Origin: an uncultured Desulfuromonadales bacterium
GTDB taxonomy: Bacteria > Desulfobacterota > Desulfuromonadia > Desulfuromonadales > Geopsychrobacteraceae
DNA: 63,805 nucleotides
Assembly (NCBI GenBank): GCA_945787295.1
Contig: CALZHQ010000038.1
Coordinates: 2,703 to 66,507, forward strand
Direction of reading: 5' to 3'
Shown here: positions 29,342 through 38,387 of the stretch, in pieces
Layout of the letters: every line of letters begins with the position of its first letter
Position numbering within the stretch: the stretch's first letter is position 1
The notes under the pieces: model-generated
What the model was told of the DNA's origin: nothing
Seen by the model: the letters and a program-made list of their open reading frames with translations, nothing else
Databases searched by the model: none
Made by a program: the position numbers and the translations under genes

Positions 29342-31318
29342 TTAGCTCCCCGCTCTGCCTTTGCGCAAAGCATCCTCAAGGGCCTGGCGGACCTGTGGAT
29401 CTTGTTCATTCGCTAACAGGGTCTCAAAATCAGTCAACCAGCGCTGTTCGTCAAACCTCTGCAATTCACTGACGGCACGCAAGCGGACGATCGGTCGACC
29501 GTGATTGAGCAATTGCTTATCATTCTCACCGGAAAGCAAAAGAACGACTGCGGTTGAGACAACGTCGTCATCTTCATGATTGAGAGCTTCGAGCAACAGC
29601 GGAACGGCTTTCTCGGGAAACAGCCGATGGGCGGTTTCCAAGCCGGCAATAACAACCAGCCCTACCGTATCATTCAGAGCACGCTCGATAATTGTCAGCA
29701 AGGCCTGCTCATCACCGTCACTCACGGCCCTGATCGCTTCCATTCGAACCCATGGTTCCGAATCATCTAAAGCATGTTCCAATATGGGCAATGAACGTTG
29801 GGCAGGGAAAGCTCCTATCGCCACAGCGGCAAGCCGACGCACATCTGAGATCTCATCCGTCAAAGCCAAAGAGAGTCCGGAGAGAAGGCGTTGAGATTGA
29901 TGTCCGGACAGGCCGCGCAATGCTTCACAACGGACCTCGGGGGCAACATCTTTCAGGGCCAGCAATAAATAGCTTTCAACAGAATCGACAGGCAAGGCAC
30001 CAAGGGTCTTGACCGCTAACAAGCGGAGCGCTGCGTCGGATGATTCCAGATAGGGAGTGACGGTTTTAATCATCGCCGGTGGATTCTCCCGGCCAATCAA
30101 GCAAAGCGCCTCAGAAGCGGCAACGCGAATTTCCGAGATTTCGTCTGCCAGCAGATCGCTCAGCAGCGCTGTCGCAGCGACCGAACCAATCTTCCCGAGA
30201 GTCATTGCTGATACGTAGCGCAGTTGTGGGTCCTCCGATTTAACTCCCTCGATAGCCAGGGGTTCAATTTCAGCGCAGCCGAGTTCTCCGAGCAGGAAAA
30301 TCAGATAAACAGCATTTTCATCCTCAAGACGGGTCTCCTCTGTCAGAGAGGTTAAAATTGGCCTGGGAATCAACTTAGCGGCGGCAACGACATCTGAACG
30401 CAACTCTTCGATAGCGAGTAAGTTCAGGATTTCAACGACAACCTTTGCCTCTGGAAACAGACTCAGGACATAACAGGCAGCAGAACGGAACTCGAGATTT
30501 TCATGCCGCAGATAACTCAGCAGCAGATCGACAACTTGCTCAGACTGTGGATCGACCTCCGGACAATCTTTCACCGGCAGCGATTTGATTAAGCGAGCAA
30601 AGGCGAGCAGAGCCACCTCTCGGTTTTTGCGCAGCGGATCAGACAGACCTTCAAGCAAGACGGGGATCGCCTCGGAACTGCCAAGCTGTCCCAGGCAGCT
30701 GAAAACAGATTTACGTAGCAACACATTCTGGGCAAACGGAAGAATTCGAGCTGGCGGCACGCCCTGGCCGATGGCCGCCAGTGCTTCAAAAATCGTAAAC
30801 TGCAATCCCGCATCGGAAGCTTCTAGCAGATCGAGCAACGCGCCGACGGCATCGACTGATCGCAGCTTGCCGATCGTTTCAACGACGGCATAACGAACAT
30901 TTTCATCCTGATCCTTCAGGTATGGAAGTAAAGCTGTGGCACACGCGGAATGACCGATTTCACCAAGAATATCAACAATAAACTTACGGACTTCGACATC
31001 ACTCGGCTCAAGCCGTGCCAGTAACACCTCGATAACCTGTGCGCCCAAAGAGATCAGGATCTCTATCGCAGCGTTGCGCAGTCCGGCATTTTCCGGGTGG
31101 CTGAGCAAATCAGCAATAATTTCGGCTCGCGAACTGGCGTCCGGCTGCTGCAGATAATAGCTGATCGCTTCCTTGCGAACACGCCAGTCTTCATCGCCAA
31201 GGGCCTGAACAAACAAGGGCTCGACAAAACCATCCAGTTGCGACAGGCAACGCGCGGCCTGCAGACGCTTATCGACCAGATGATCCTGCAGTGAGGCTTC
31301 CAGTTCCTTCAACTCCAC
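29342..31318 (-). CDS. HEAT-repeat protein of chemosensory operon
   Basis: 658 residues made almost wholly of about 30-residue HEAT/PBS-lyase-type repeats with recurrent D-x-x-V-R units (DEDWRVRKEA, DQDENVRYAV, DSEPWVRMEA, DEISDVRRLA). There is no signal peptide, membrane segment or catalytic domain. Such alpha-solenoids are protein-binding scaffolds. Position between the zinc-ribbon/receiver gene and cheR suggests it organises the signalling complex, but that is inference. It is not phycobiliprotein related despite the repeat type. Confidence 0.85.
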   Translation of the reverse strand: MELKELEASLQDHLVDKRLQAARCLSQLDGFVEPLFVQALGDEDWRVRKEAISYYLQQPDASSRAEIIADLLSHPENAGLRNAAIEILISLGAQVIEVLLARLEPSDVEVRKFIVDILGEIGHSACATALLPYLKDQDENVRYAVVETIGKLRSVDAVGALLDLLEASDAGLQFTIFEALAAIGQGVPPARILPFAQNVLLRKSVFSCLGQLGSSEAIPVLLEGLSDPLRKNREVALLAFARLIKSLPVKDCPEVDPQSEQVVDLLLSYLRHENLEFRSAACYVLSLFPEAKVVVEILNLLAIEELRSDVVAAAKLIPRPILTSLTEETRLEDENAVYLIFLLGELGCAEIEPLAIEGVKSEDPQLRYVSAMTLGKIGSVAATALLSDLLADEISEIRVAASEALCLIGRENPPAMIKTVTPYLESSDAALRLLAVKTLGALPVDSVESYLLLALKDVAPEVRCEALRGLSGHQSQRLLSGLSLALTDEISDVRRLAAVAIGAFPAQRSLPILEHALDDSEPWVRMEAIRAVSDGDEQALLTIIERALNDTVGLVVIAGLETAHRLFPEKAVPLLLEALNHEDDDVVSTAVVLLLSGENDKQLLNHGRPIVRLRAVSELQRFDEQRWLTDFETLLANEQDPQVRQALEDALRKGRAGS

Positions 31319-31341
31319 AAATCACTCCCAGTAGGAAACTC

Positions 31342-32139
31342 TTAATTGTTGGAATATGACTGACAGACGGCATCAAACGCCTGTTGTATAAAATCGGTCT
31401 CTAAAACGCCCGCCGCAGGCAAGCGCAACAGCAGCAGACGGCGACCTTCAGCTAATTGCTCTGCAAAAAGCTGATCAAGTTGCCCTGCCTCCAATCCCTG
31501 CTCCAGCCGGTCACCATGATAAAGAACGATGTCGGCAACCAGCAGCTTGGCCAGTTTATCGGCCTGAACGGCAACATCATCCTCTGTCAAGCTTCGTTCA
31601 TCGCCGCTGACCTCAACCGGTGAAACTTTTGCCACCTGATTCGCCAGCGTTGGAAACAATTCTCCCAGTAACGGCACCAGGCGATCACCGATATGATGAA
31701 GCTCCAGATAGGCATCTGCACCGTAGAGCGATTCTGGATTTTTCTTATACGCGGTCCGATTATAAACTGACGGCAGCAGGATCACTTTATGCTCCTGATT
31801 CCCCGCGGCCTTAATATTATCTATCAGTTGAAACGGGAACGCCCCGTTAAATGCAACATCTAGGAGTAAAGCACAGGGCTGTTCCGGCAAAAGATGCGGC
31901 AAGATCTCTTCGTCATCATGGCAAACTGCCGCTTCAAAGCCTAACAGAGCTATCCGCTCCGAAATTTGTTGGCAAATCCGTTCATCCTCATGCGCAATGA
32001 GTGCCTTTAGCGCAGCTGTTTCAGAACGTACCTTGAATTTAGTTTGACAATGAGGACAATGAACAGCCAACAACTTGCGTCGGGAAACAGTTCTTTTCAG
32101 ACGTAAGCGGCGTTTACAGCCGGGGCAGGCAACGATCAT
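31342..32139 (-). CDS. Zinc-ribbon plus degenerate receiver-like protein
   Basis: 265 residues, no family name I can assign firmly. Residues 1-38 form a zinc ribbon with C5, C8, C28, C31 (CPGC and CPHC). Residues about 45-170 resemble a receiver: acidic HEDER near 50, a possible phosphoacceptor D94 in ALLLDVAF, and VILLPS. The usual K-P near the end is absent (AYLELHHIG). About 90 C-terminal residues follow with no motif. It lies 7 nt after cheW and 23 nt before the HEAT gene, so co-expression is likely. It is possibly an adaptor rather than a phosphate-accepting regulator. Confidence 0.7.
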   Translation of the reverse strand: MIVACPGCKRRLRLKRTVSRRKLLAVHCPHCQTKFKVRSETAALKALIAHEDERICQQISERIALLGFEAAVCHDDEEILPHLLPEQPCALLLDVAFNGAFPFQLIDNIKAAGNQEHKVILLPSVYNRTAYKKNPESLYGADAYLELHHIGDRLVPLLGELFPTLANQVAKVSPVEVSGDERSLTEDDVAVQADKLAKLLVADIVLYHGDRLEQGLEAGQLDQLFAEQLAEGRRLLLLRLPAAGVLETDFIQQAFDAVCQSYSNN

Positions 32140-32146
32140 CCGCAGC

Positions 32147-32668
32147 TTAAATCTCCTCGCCCAGAGAAGTGGCCTCTAAAGGTCTCATATCGATACGTTT
32201 TTCGCTCGCCAACAATCTCCGCGGATCGAGCAACATCATCAGTTGGTTACCCTTTCGGCAGACTCCAGGGAAAAACTCAGCTTCCGGTCCCGACAGGTAA
32301 TATGGGGTCGGGCGGACATCCTCTGGCAGACAGGAAACGACTTCCGTCACTTCATCAGACAATAACCCAACGATGCGACCATCTATATTGCAGATGACAA
32401 TCCGCCGCTTATTTTCTGCTTCGGAGGCTGCTTCCAGTCCAAATCGACTGCGCAGATCGACAACCGGAATTATGGCTTTGCGCAAATTGATCACCCCATC
32501 GACAAAGGCCGGAGCTTTTGGCACCGACACAATCGGCAACAGGCGGATGATCTCCTTGATACACATGATATCGAGCGCATAAAACTGCTGGCCGACGCGC
32601 AGGCAGGCAACTTTTAGCTGGTGCCGTTCCGGAGTCTGCAGGATTTCTGTCGAAAGATCTTGATTCAT
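32147..32668 (-). CDS. cheW: CheW-like adaptor (173 aa)
   Basis: Single CheW domain linking CheA to receptors. Seen: VGQQFYALDIMCIKEI, INLRKAIIPVVDLRSRF, IVGLLSDEVTEV. The domain begins at about residue 18 and a 25-residue tail follows. It lies 11 nt after a CheY-like gene. It is one of two CheW proteins in this operon. Confidence 0.92.
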   Translation of the reverse strand: MNQDLSTEILQTPERHQLKVACLRVGQQFYALDIMCIKEIIRLLPIVSVPKAPAFVDGVINLRKAIIPVVDLRSRFGLEAASEAENKRRIVICNIDGRIVGLLSDEVTEVVSCLPEDVRPTPYYLSGPEAEFFPGVCRKGNQLMMLLDPRRLLASEKRIDMRPLEATSLGEEI

Positions 32669-32679
32669 TGTCGTTTCAA

Positions 32680-33048
32680 TTAAACACTTAACAGGTTGGC
32701 AATGGTGTCCATGACCATCGCCGATTTAAACGGTTTGGTGATATACTCATCGGCGCCGACCTGCTGCCCACGATTGATATCTTCCGGAGTCTTTTTCGCT
32801 GTTAACAGAATAACTGGAATATGCTTGGTCGCCGGGTTCTGCTTTATTCGGGAGCAAACCTCAAAACCATCCATTTTCGGCAGCATGACATCTAGCAATA
32901 CCAGATCCGGCATTTCCTCATCGATTGCCTCCAGAGCTGCCAATCCCGAAGTTACCCCCTGCACCAAATACCCTTTTGTGGTCAGCAGAATACTTTCCAG
33001 TTTCAGCAAACTCTCTTCATCTTCCACAATGAGAATTTTTTTCTGCAT
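32680..33048 (-). CDS. CheY-like response regulator (122 aa)
   Basis: Receiver domain only. Seen: LIVEDEESL, phosphoacceptor in LVLLDVMLP, LLTAKK and DEYITKPF. The VMLPKMDG form is closer to gliding/PilH-type or PleD-type receivers than to classic flagellar CheY. Confidence 0.92.
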   Translation of the reverse strand: MQKKILIVEDEESLLKLESILLTTKGYLVQGVTSGLAALEAIDEEMPDLVLLDVMLPKMDGFEVCSRIKQNPATKHIPVILLTAKKTPEDINRGQQVGADEYITKPFKSAMVMDTIANLLSV

Positions 33049-33119
33049 AATTGCTACTCCCTAGAATGCCGACGAAATAGTCGGATTATGAAAACAGTCC
33101 GTATGGGCAACATCGCGCA

Positions 33120-33779
33120 TTATCTAATCTGTAATACTTCATCCGGATTCAACAGTATCAACATCCGTCCCTGATAGCGGCCAACTCCAGAGACAAAATT
33201 GTCACCATCTTTAAGAACCAGCGGAGCATGTTCAATTTCATCTTTCGGCATACGGACGACCTGGGTAATGCGATCAACCAGCAAACCGATAGACTGCTGC
33301 TCCCCTTCACATACGATAATCCGCTGATAACCGCTGCATTCACCTTCACCAAGCTTAAGCCGCATTTTCAAATCTATGACCGGAACAACCTCGCCGCGCA
33401 AGGACAGAATCCCTTTGACATAAGCAGGGACTTCCGGCAAATCGGTATAGGCACGTGGCTTGATCAATTCCAGCACAACGTCAAGGCTTAAAGCGTACTC
33501 TTCCTTCCCCAGAAGAAAGGTCAGCCACTGTACGGTTTCTACCTCAAGCGCTTTTTCACTGCCGGAGAGGCCCTGGATATAATCTTCTTCCGATGCAAAA
33601 TCAAGCTCAGGAAAAAACTGCCGCAATCCGGTCGCCGGTTGTTCTTCTGCCGCGGGTAAAGAAAACTCCGGGGCCTCTTCTTCAAGCAGTTCGGCATCGA
33701 CAGTCGATTCAACCAGGGCTTGGTGCTCAGCGTTTTCAGCCTGCTTTTGCGCCTTTTTTCTTATTTCTGCCAGATCCAT
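33120..33779 (-). CDS. CheW-like adaptor with acidic N-terminal extension
   Basis: 219 residues. The first about 80 are charged and low in complexity (KKAQKQAENAEHQ, ELLEEEAPEF). The CheW domain follows from about 82: LLGKEEYALSLDVVLELI, LSLRGEVVPVIDLKMRL, IGLLVDRITQVVRM. Good GAGGAA ribosome site. It is the second CheW of the cluster, suggesting two adaptor contacts for one CheA. Confidence 0.9.
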   Translation of the reverse strand: MDLAEIRKKAQKQAENAEHQALVESTVDAELLEEEAPEFSLPAAEEQPATGLRQFFPELDFASEEDYIQGLSGSEKALEVETVQWLTFLLGKEEYALSLDVVLELIKPRAYTDLPEVPAYVKGILSLRGEVVPVIDLKMRLKLGEGECSGYQRIIVCEGEQQSIGLLVDRITQVVRMPKDEIEHAPLVLKDGDNFVSGVGRYQGRMLILLNPDEVLQIR

Positions 33780-33862
33780 CTGCTAATCCGTTCCTCTAAT
33801 CGGATAAAACTATAACAAAAAAGCTGCGTCTAATCTCATATTTGAGAATTTTAATCATCCCC

Positions 33863-34666
33863 CTAGAGGCCATCCAGTTCATCCGCCACGGCACGGATGA
33901 CGTCCGCATCGATTGTCGAAACAGAGCGGCCGAAGCCTTCCAGAAGGGCCAATGAAGCCAACTGGTTGATCCGCCGGGGAATACCTCCGGAAAACTTCGC
34001 TATATCCTCTATGGCAGCGTCGGTAAACAGGCCCTTTTTGCCACCCGCATGATCCAGTCGGTAAGCCAGGTACGCTCCGACCTCTTCACGCAAGAGCGGT
34101 TTAAGGTCGAATTGAATACCGATCCGTTGCCGCAGAGGCTCATAAACAGGATGGGATAAACGTTTCGTCAGCTCAGGCTGGCCCATGAGGATGACACTGA
34201 TCAAGTTAACATCATCCAACTGAAAATTGGTCAGCAAGCGGATCTCGTCAAAAACATCCTTGTGAGGAATCAGCTGTGCTTCATCAATGATCAACACGGG
34301 GAGGACCTGTTGTTGATAAAGCTGAAAAAGCTGACTTCCCAACTGTTCAAGAAGTTCAGATTTATTTGTCGCCGGCTGCGCCACTCCAAGTCTCAAGGCG
34401 AGGGCGTAAAGAAATTCCAACGGCGACAGGCGCGGATTGGTCAGCAGGACAATCCGATACTGCTCGCCGAGTTCATCCATCAAGGCCCTTGAAAGGGTGG
34501 TTTTGCCGCAACCTATTCCTCCGGTCAAAAGAACGATATCGCGTTCTTCAACAGCGTGTAACAACCGGGCCAGGGCCTCGCGGTGACAACGTGACAAATA
34601 GAGAAACTGCGGGTCAGGGGTTTTGGCAAAGGGACGGACCTTGAAACCGTAAAAGGCCTTATACAC
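33863..34666 (-). CDS. ExeA/GspA-type AAA ATPase
   Basis: 267 residues. Begins YKAFYGFKVRPFAKTPDP, the typical ExeA N-terminus; Walker A GGIGCGKT (49-56), Walker B VLIIDEAQ (D128, E129), and a C-terminal lid with GGIPRRINQLASLAL. ExeA proteins help type II secretion secretins; relatives occur near pili and transposons. Start GTG at 34666 has AAGGGG upstream and overlaps the cheA stop by 8 nt, so it is probably translationally coupled to cheA. There is no secretion gene nearby and no C-terminal membrane or peptidoglycan-binding domain. Confidence 0.85.
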   Translation of the reverse strand: MYKAFYGFKVRPFAKTPDPQFLYLSRCHREALARLLHAVEERDIVLLTGGIGCGKTTLSRALMDELGEQYRIVLLTNPRLSPLEFLYALALRLGVAQPATNKSELLEQLGSQLFQLYQQQVLPVLIIDEAQLIPHKDVFDEIRLLTNFQLDDVNLISVILMGQPELTKRLSHPVYEPLRQRIGIQFDLKPLLREEVGAYLAYRLDHAGGKKGLFTDAAIEDIAKFSGGIPRRINQLASLALLEGFGRSVSTIDADVIRAVADELDGL

Positions 34667-36749
34667 TGAGAGCCCCTTCGCGCTGCAGTGTTTCACCGAT
34701 CAAACCACTGACATCCAACACCAGAATCGTTTTTTGATTACCTAAATCTGCAGCACCCGCAATTCCCTTAACGAAATCAAGTGATTTGCCGAGCGCCTTG
34801 ATGACAACATCCTGCTGGCCACGTAACTCGTCGACAATGATCCCCATCCGTTTGTCGCCGAACCCAACCACGACAACAAACGGGTTGGCATCGTTCAAGT
34901 CGCCCTCTAAATGAAACTGCTCATCAAGACGCAGCAGGGACAGTGTCTGTTGGCGCAATTCCATGACCTCACGCCCCTCAATTGTCTGCATCACCCCCGG
35001 CTCGAGCATCAAGGTTTCCAACACTGAATTGAGCGGAATTGCGTAGTCCTTCCCCCTAACGCGGACCACCAGGGCCTTGATAATGGCCAGCGTGATCGGC
35101 AAAGTCAGGCTCATCACCGTTCCCTTGCCGACCTCGCTGTCGAGATCGATCATCCCCGACAACGCTGAGATATTGCTTTTCACGACATCCATACCGACCC
35201 CGCGACCAGAATACTCACTGACTTCTTCTCGGGTCGAGAACCCGGCATGGAAAAGCAGGCTGAACAGTTCTTGTCGATTGAGATTGGTCTCGGCGCTGAG
35301 CAAGCCTTTTTCAATCGCCTTGTTACGTAAGAGTTCTGGGTCTATGCCGCGACCATCATCATGGACTTCGATCACAACGTGGTTGCCCTTTTGCGAAGCG
35401 ACCAGGGAAACCGTACCGCTTTCCGGCTTGCCGAGAGCTAAGCGCTGCTCAGGGGGTTCGATGCCATGATCAAGTGAATTTCTGATGATATGCATGAGCG
35501 GATCGGCAAGATCTTCGACGATCAGTTTATCCAGCTCGGTATCGCCTCCCTGGATTTTCAGATTGACCTTTTTACCGAGCTCCTGGGCCATGCGCCGGAT
35601 AATCCGATTCATTTTGTCAAACAGTTGACGAACCGGGACCATACGAACGTCCATTACGCCGTTCTGAAGATCATTCAAGCGCCGCTCTAAGGCATGGATT
35701 GCTTTTTCAAGATCACGCGCAACGGGCAAGCCGTCAGACTGCATCTCAGTACAGAGTTGAGCGATCGAGCCCTTTGCCAATGCCAGCTCGCCAACGATCG
35801 TCATCAGATAATCAAGTTTGCCGATGTCGACACGGACGGTACTGGTAAAAGAACGGGCCGAGCCCTCTTCTTCCCCCCTTGCGGGTTCATTCTTCACAAG
35901 CGGTGGTTCTGATCTCGGGTGAGATTTTTCCACCACCGGCGGTGCCAGCGGAATTTCAGCTGGCGGCGGAGCAACCTCAGTTGCCTGTTCCTTTTTACTA
36001 TCCTGTGGCGGGGCTGGTTCATCAGTCGAGCCGGCAACGACATCGATCTCCAGACCTTCTACCTCCAGAACCTGTTTAAGGGCAGTTACGGATGCCGATG
36101 TGCCGCAGAGAATCCGGAAAGCCAGCCTCTCCGGGTTATCGTTATCTGAGCCTGGCAGGGTACTGATCACTTCACCGTTTTGCTTAATCTTGTCGGTGAG
36201 CGCAGCAAGTTCGGTATCGAAGCTCATCAGTGAGAAGGAGATTTTTATCAGGCAGAGCAAATGCCCTTGCTTTAGATTCTCCTGCAGTCGATGTTCTTCA
36301 TATTCGGTCAGCACATCGAGAAGACTGCGATCAATATCCAGCGCAGTGAAAGGGTCGAGTTGCCCCTCTGAAGGTCCGGACAGCAGGTGTTCAATGCGCG
36401 TCAAATATGCTGTTATGTCCTGGGTATAATTTGGGTTATCGGCTTTACCACGAATCAGGCGGGAAAGGCCTTCCAAGGTATCAAATAAACAGTCCAGCAG
36501 GGTATCGTCCAGATCCACCTTGCCCATGCGCAGATTATCCAGCAGGTTTTCAAGATGATGGGCGAGTTCAGCGACGTCATCAAAACCGAACATTCCAGCC
36601 AGCCCTTTGATCGAATGGGCATCGCGGAAAATTCCGTTAAGCAAATCGGGAGTGCCTGAATTATTGCCCAATTCAGCAAGGTCCTGATTCAACTTTTCCA
36701 GCAGTTCTTCAGATTCGGCTAGAAAATCATCAATCGCCTGGTTTGCCAT
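34659..36749 (-). CDS. cheA: Chemotaxis histidine kinase CheA
   Basis: 696 residues. The N-terminal HPt domain has phospho-acceptor H45 in DAHSIKGLAG. A spacer of about 100-240 contains a possible P2-like regulator-binding part, then a Pro/Glu-rich linker (PPPAEIPLAPP). The dimerisation domain, the ATP-binding domain (N box HIIRNSLDHGIE near 420, VHDDGRGID, GFSTREEVSEYSGRGVGMD) and a C-terminal CheW-like domain from about 560 follow. It should phosphorylate the CheY-like proteins and CheB of this operon. Confidence 0.97.
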   Translation of the reverse strand: MANQAIDDFLAESEELLEKLNQDLAELGNNSGTPDLLNGIFRDAHSIKGLAGMFGFDDVAELAHHLENLLDNLRMGKVDLDDTLLDCLFDTLEGLSRLIRGKADNPNYTQDITAYLTRIEHLLSGPSEGQLDPFTALDIDRSLLDVLTEYEEHRLQENLKQGHLLCLIKISFSLMSFDTELAALTDKIKQNGEVISTLPGSDNDNPERLAFRILCGTSASVTALKQVLEVEGLEIDVVAGSTDEPAPPQDSKKEQATEVAPPPAEIPLAPPVVEKSHPRSEPPLVKNEPARGEEEGSARSFTSTVRVDIGKLDYLMTIVGELALAKGSIAQLCTEMQSDGLPVARDLEKAIHALERRLNDLQNGVMDVRMVPVRQLFDKMNRIIRRMAQELGKKVNLKIQGGDTELDKLIVEDLADPLMHIIRNSLDHGIEPPEQRLALGKPESGTVSLVASQKGNHVVIEVHDDGRGIDPELLRNKAIEKGLLSAETNLNRQELFSLLFHAGFSTREEVSEYSGRGVGMDVVKSNISALSGMIDLDSEVGKGTVMSLTLPITLAIIKALVVRVRGKDYAIPLNSVLETLMLEPGVMQTIEGREVMELRQQTLSLLRLDEQFHLEGDLNDANPFVVVVGFGDKRMGIIVDELRGQQDVVIKALGKSLDFVKGIAGAADLGNQKTILVLDVSGLIGETLQREGALSV

Positions 36750-36761
36750 CTACAAGGTCCT

Positions 36762-37127
36762 TTAGTTGAGCAATTCAGCAACCAGCTGTTGTAACTCTTC
36801 AGGATTGAATGGTTTGACGAGATAGGCATTTGCACCGAGTGCCAAGCCCTTTTCCCGGTCTCTCTGACTTCCCTCGGTGCTGATAATCACCAGCGGAGTA
36901 TCTTTGTAGAGCGGATTGTTCCGGACAAAGCTGACCAGTTCCAGGCCATTGATATCAGGCATATTGATATCTGTCAGGACCAAATCAACCTTTTCCCGTG
37001 GCAAAATACGCAAGGCCTCAAACCCGTTGGCCGCCTCAATCAACTCAAATTCACCCATTGCGTCAAGGGTAGACACGATTAAAGAACGCATTGTAGGAGA
37101 ATCATCGGCAATTAATATCTTCTTCAA
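36762..37127 (-). CDS. CheY-like response regulator (121 aa)
   Basis: Receiver-only regulator directly before cheA (12-nt gap). Seen: LIADDSPTMRS, phosphoacceptor in LVLTDINMP, ISTEGS and YLVKPF. It closely resembles the receiver at the other end of the operon (TDINMP in both). Confidence 0.93.
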   Translation of the reverse strand: MKKILIADDSPTMRSLIVSTLDAMGEFELIEAANGFEALRILPREKVDLVLTDINMPDINGLELVSFVRNNPLYKDTPLVIISTEGSQRDREKGLALGANAYLVKPFNPEELQQLVAELLN

Positions 37128-37184
37128 AACTACTCCTCAGTTCATTTCAAAACTGTTGCAACCCCTCACCACACAACATGAGCA

Positions 37185-38258
37185 CTAACATTGTTGCTGC
37201 AGAGCCTGTTCCATCGCCAGCCCGGCCTGCGAAAGAAAAACTTCAAATGCGCTCGCTGCTTCAATCGGACCGTTATCGGGATAATTATCACCATACAGCA
37301 GAGCCACGACTTTACCATCACTGATAAGTGGACCGAGAAAAACTTTATCGGGAGCCCCACCCAGCACTTCCATTAAAGTTTTTTCCGCAAACGTGCCGCT
37401 AAGTGGCGAACAGGTCGCGCTTTTTTCCTGCAAGACACGGGCAAACAAAGAGTCAGCTTCTACTTTCAGGCGCAGTTTGCGTACGATCTCATCGGCCGCA
37501 GAAGAAAGACTGCTCAAGCCGAATTGTCCCAAGCCGACCAGTTGCCGACCGCGAACATCGAAAATGATCGCACGATTCATAAGTTCACTGGCGTAACGCA
37601 AAATCAGCATAATTATCCCACCGCCGATATAGGGATTTTCCAACTCTGCCAACATGCCGCGTAACTGGGTTAAACCTTGACCATCAAGCCGACTTTCTAG
37701 TTGTGCAATTTCTTTCTCAATCTTGCTATCGTCAGTGCTGTCAATTGCGCCCGGCTTTTCAACCAGACGCTGCCCTTTTACCACCAGCCGCTGAGAAGAA
37801 ATCCCTTTTTCAAGCATAAAGTCAAAGGGATTAACTGTGGTACTGCCGAAGGATTCGGGCGCTCCCAACTGAAATGAAAAGGTGCCTTTCTGCCAGGCAA
37901 AGAAACTGAAGACAATCTTTTCAATCTGCTGCTTAACAACCGTCTCAATTGCCTCTGACGGGATCTGACAAGAGCGACTGAGTATAGCTCCCAGAGGCTG
38001 ATGAACCTTCAAGGACTGTTGTTTTTTTAACGCCGCCTCGATCTGCTGTTCGGTCACCAGCTGCTGGCTTTTCAACAGCTGTCCCAGAGAATCAGGCTCC
38101 CGACTGGAAGTCGCACGCACAACCTGGCCCTCCAGAAATGTAATACAGCCGACCTCCTGGTCGTGTGCCAAAGAGAGCATCCCAGATTTTTTACTCAAGC
38201 TGACGATCTGCAGAATTTCACTGATCCCCAGATCTTCAAGATAGCCTTCAAGGCCCAT
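37185..38258 (-). CDS. PATAN (DUF4388) domain protein
   Basis: 357 residues. N-terminal DUF4388/PATAN domain (about 1-105: LGISEILQIVSLSKKSG, FLEGQVVRATSS), a family tied to two-component and chemosensory signalling in several phyla. A second part (about 60-160) resembles the GspE-N-like LGAILSR and FFAWQKGTF segments found in such proteins. The C-terminal half (about 220-355) looks GAF-like (IIFDVRGRQLVGLG). First gene of the chemosensory run, 57 nt before the CheY gene; it could be the sensory input in place of a receptor, but that is inference. Confidence 0.8.
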   Translation of the reverse strand: MGLEGYLEDLGISEILQIVSLSKKSGMLSLAHDQEVGCITFLEGQVVRATSSREPDSLGQLLKSQQLVTEQQIEAALKKQQSLKVHQPLGAILSRSCQIPSEAIETVVKQQIEKIVFSFFAWQKGTFSFQLGAPESFGSTTVNPFDFMLEKGISSQRLVVKGQRLVEKPGAIDSTDDSKIEKEIAQLESRLDGQGLTQLRGMLAELENPYIGGGIIMLILRYASELMNRAIIFDVRGRQLVGLGQFGLSSLSSAADEIVRKLRLKVEADSLFARVLQEKSATCSPLSGTFAEKTLMEVLGGAPDKVFLGPLISDGKVVALLYGDNYPDNGPIEAASAFEVFLSQAGLAMEQALQQQC

Positions 38259-38387
38259 AAAGGAAAAACCCCAGATAATATAACGGGAAAACCCGATTCA
38301 TTTCTTAACACTTCTTCTACAACTGCCATTTATAAGGATAGCTTAAGATAACCAAGAAATCTCCAGGAGTAAAGACATTGTTCCCGA

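Noticed and set aside
29342..31318. Phycobilisome lyase or clathrin-adaptor reading of the HEAT protein
   Set aside because: Only the repeat type is shared; no lyase context, and neighbours are chemosensory.
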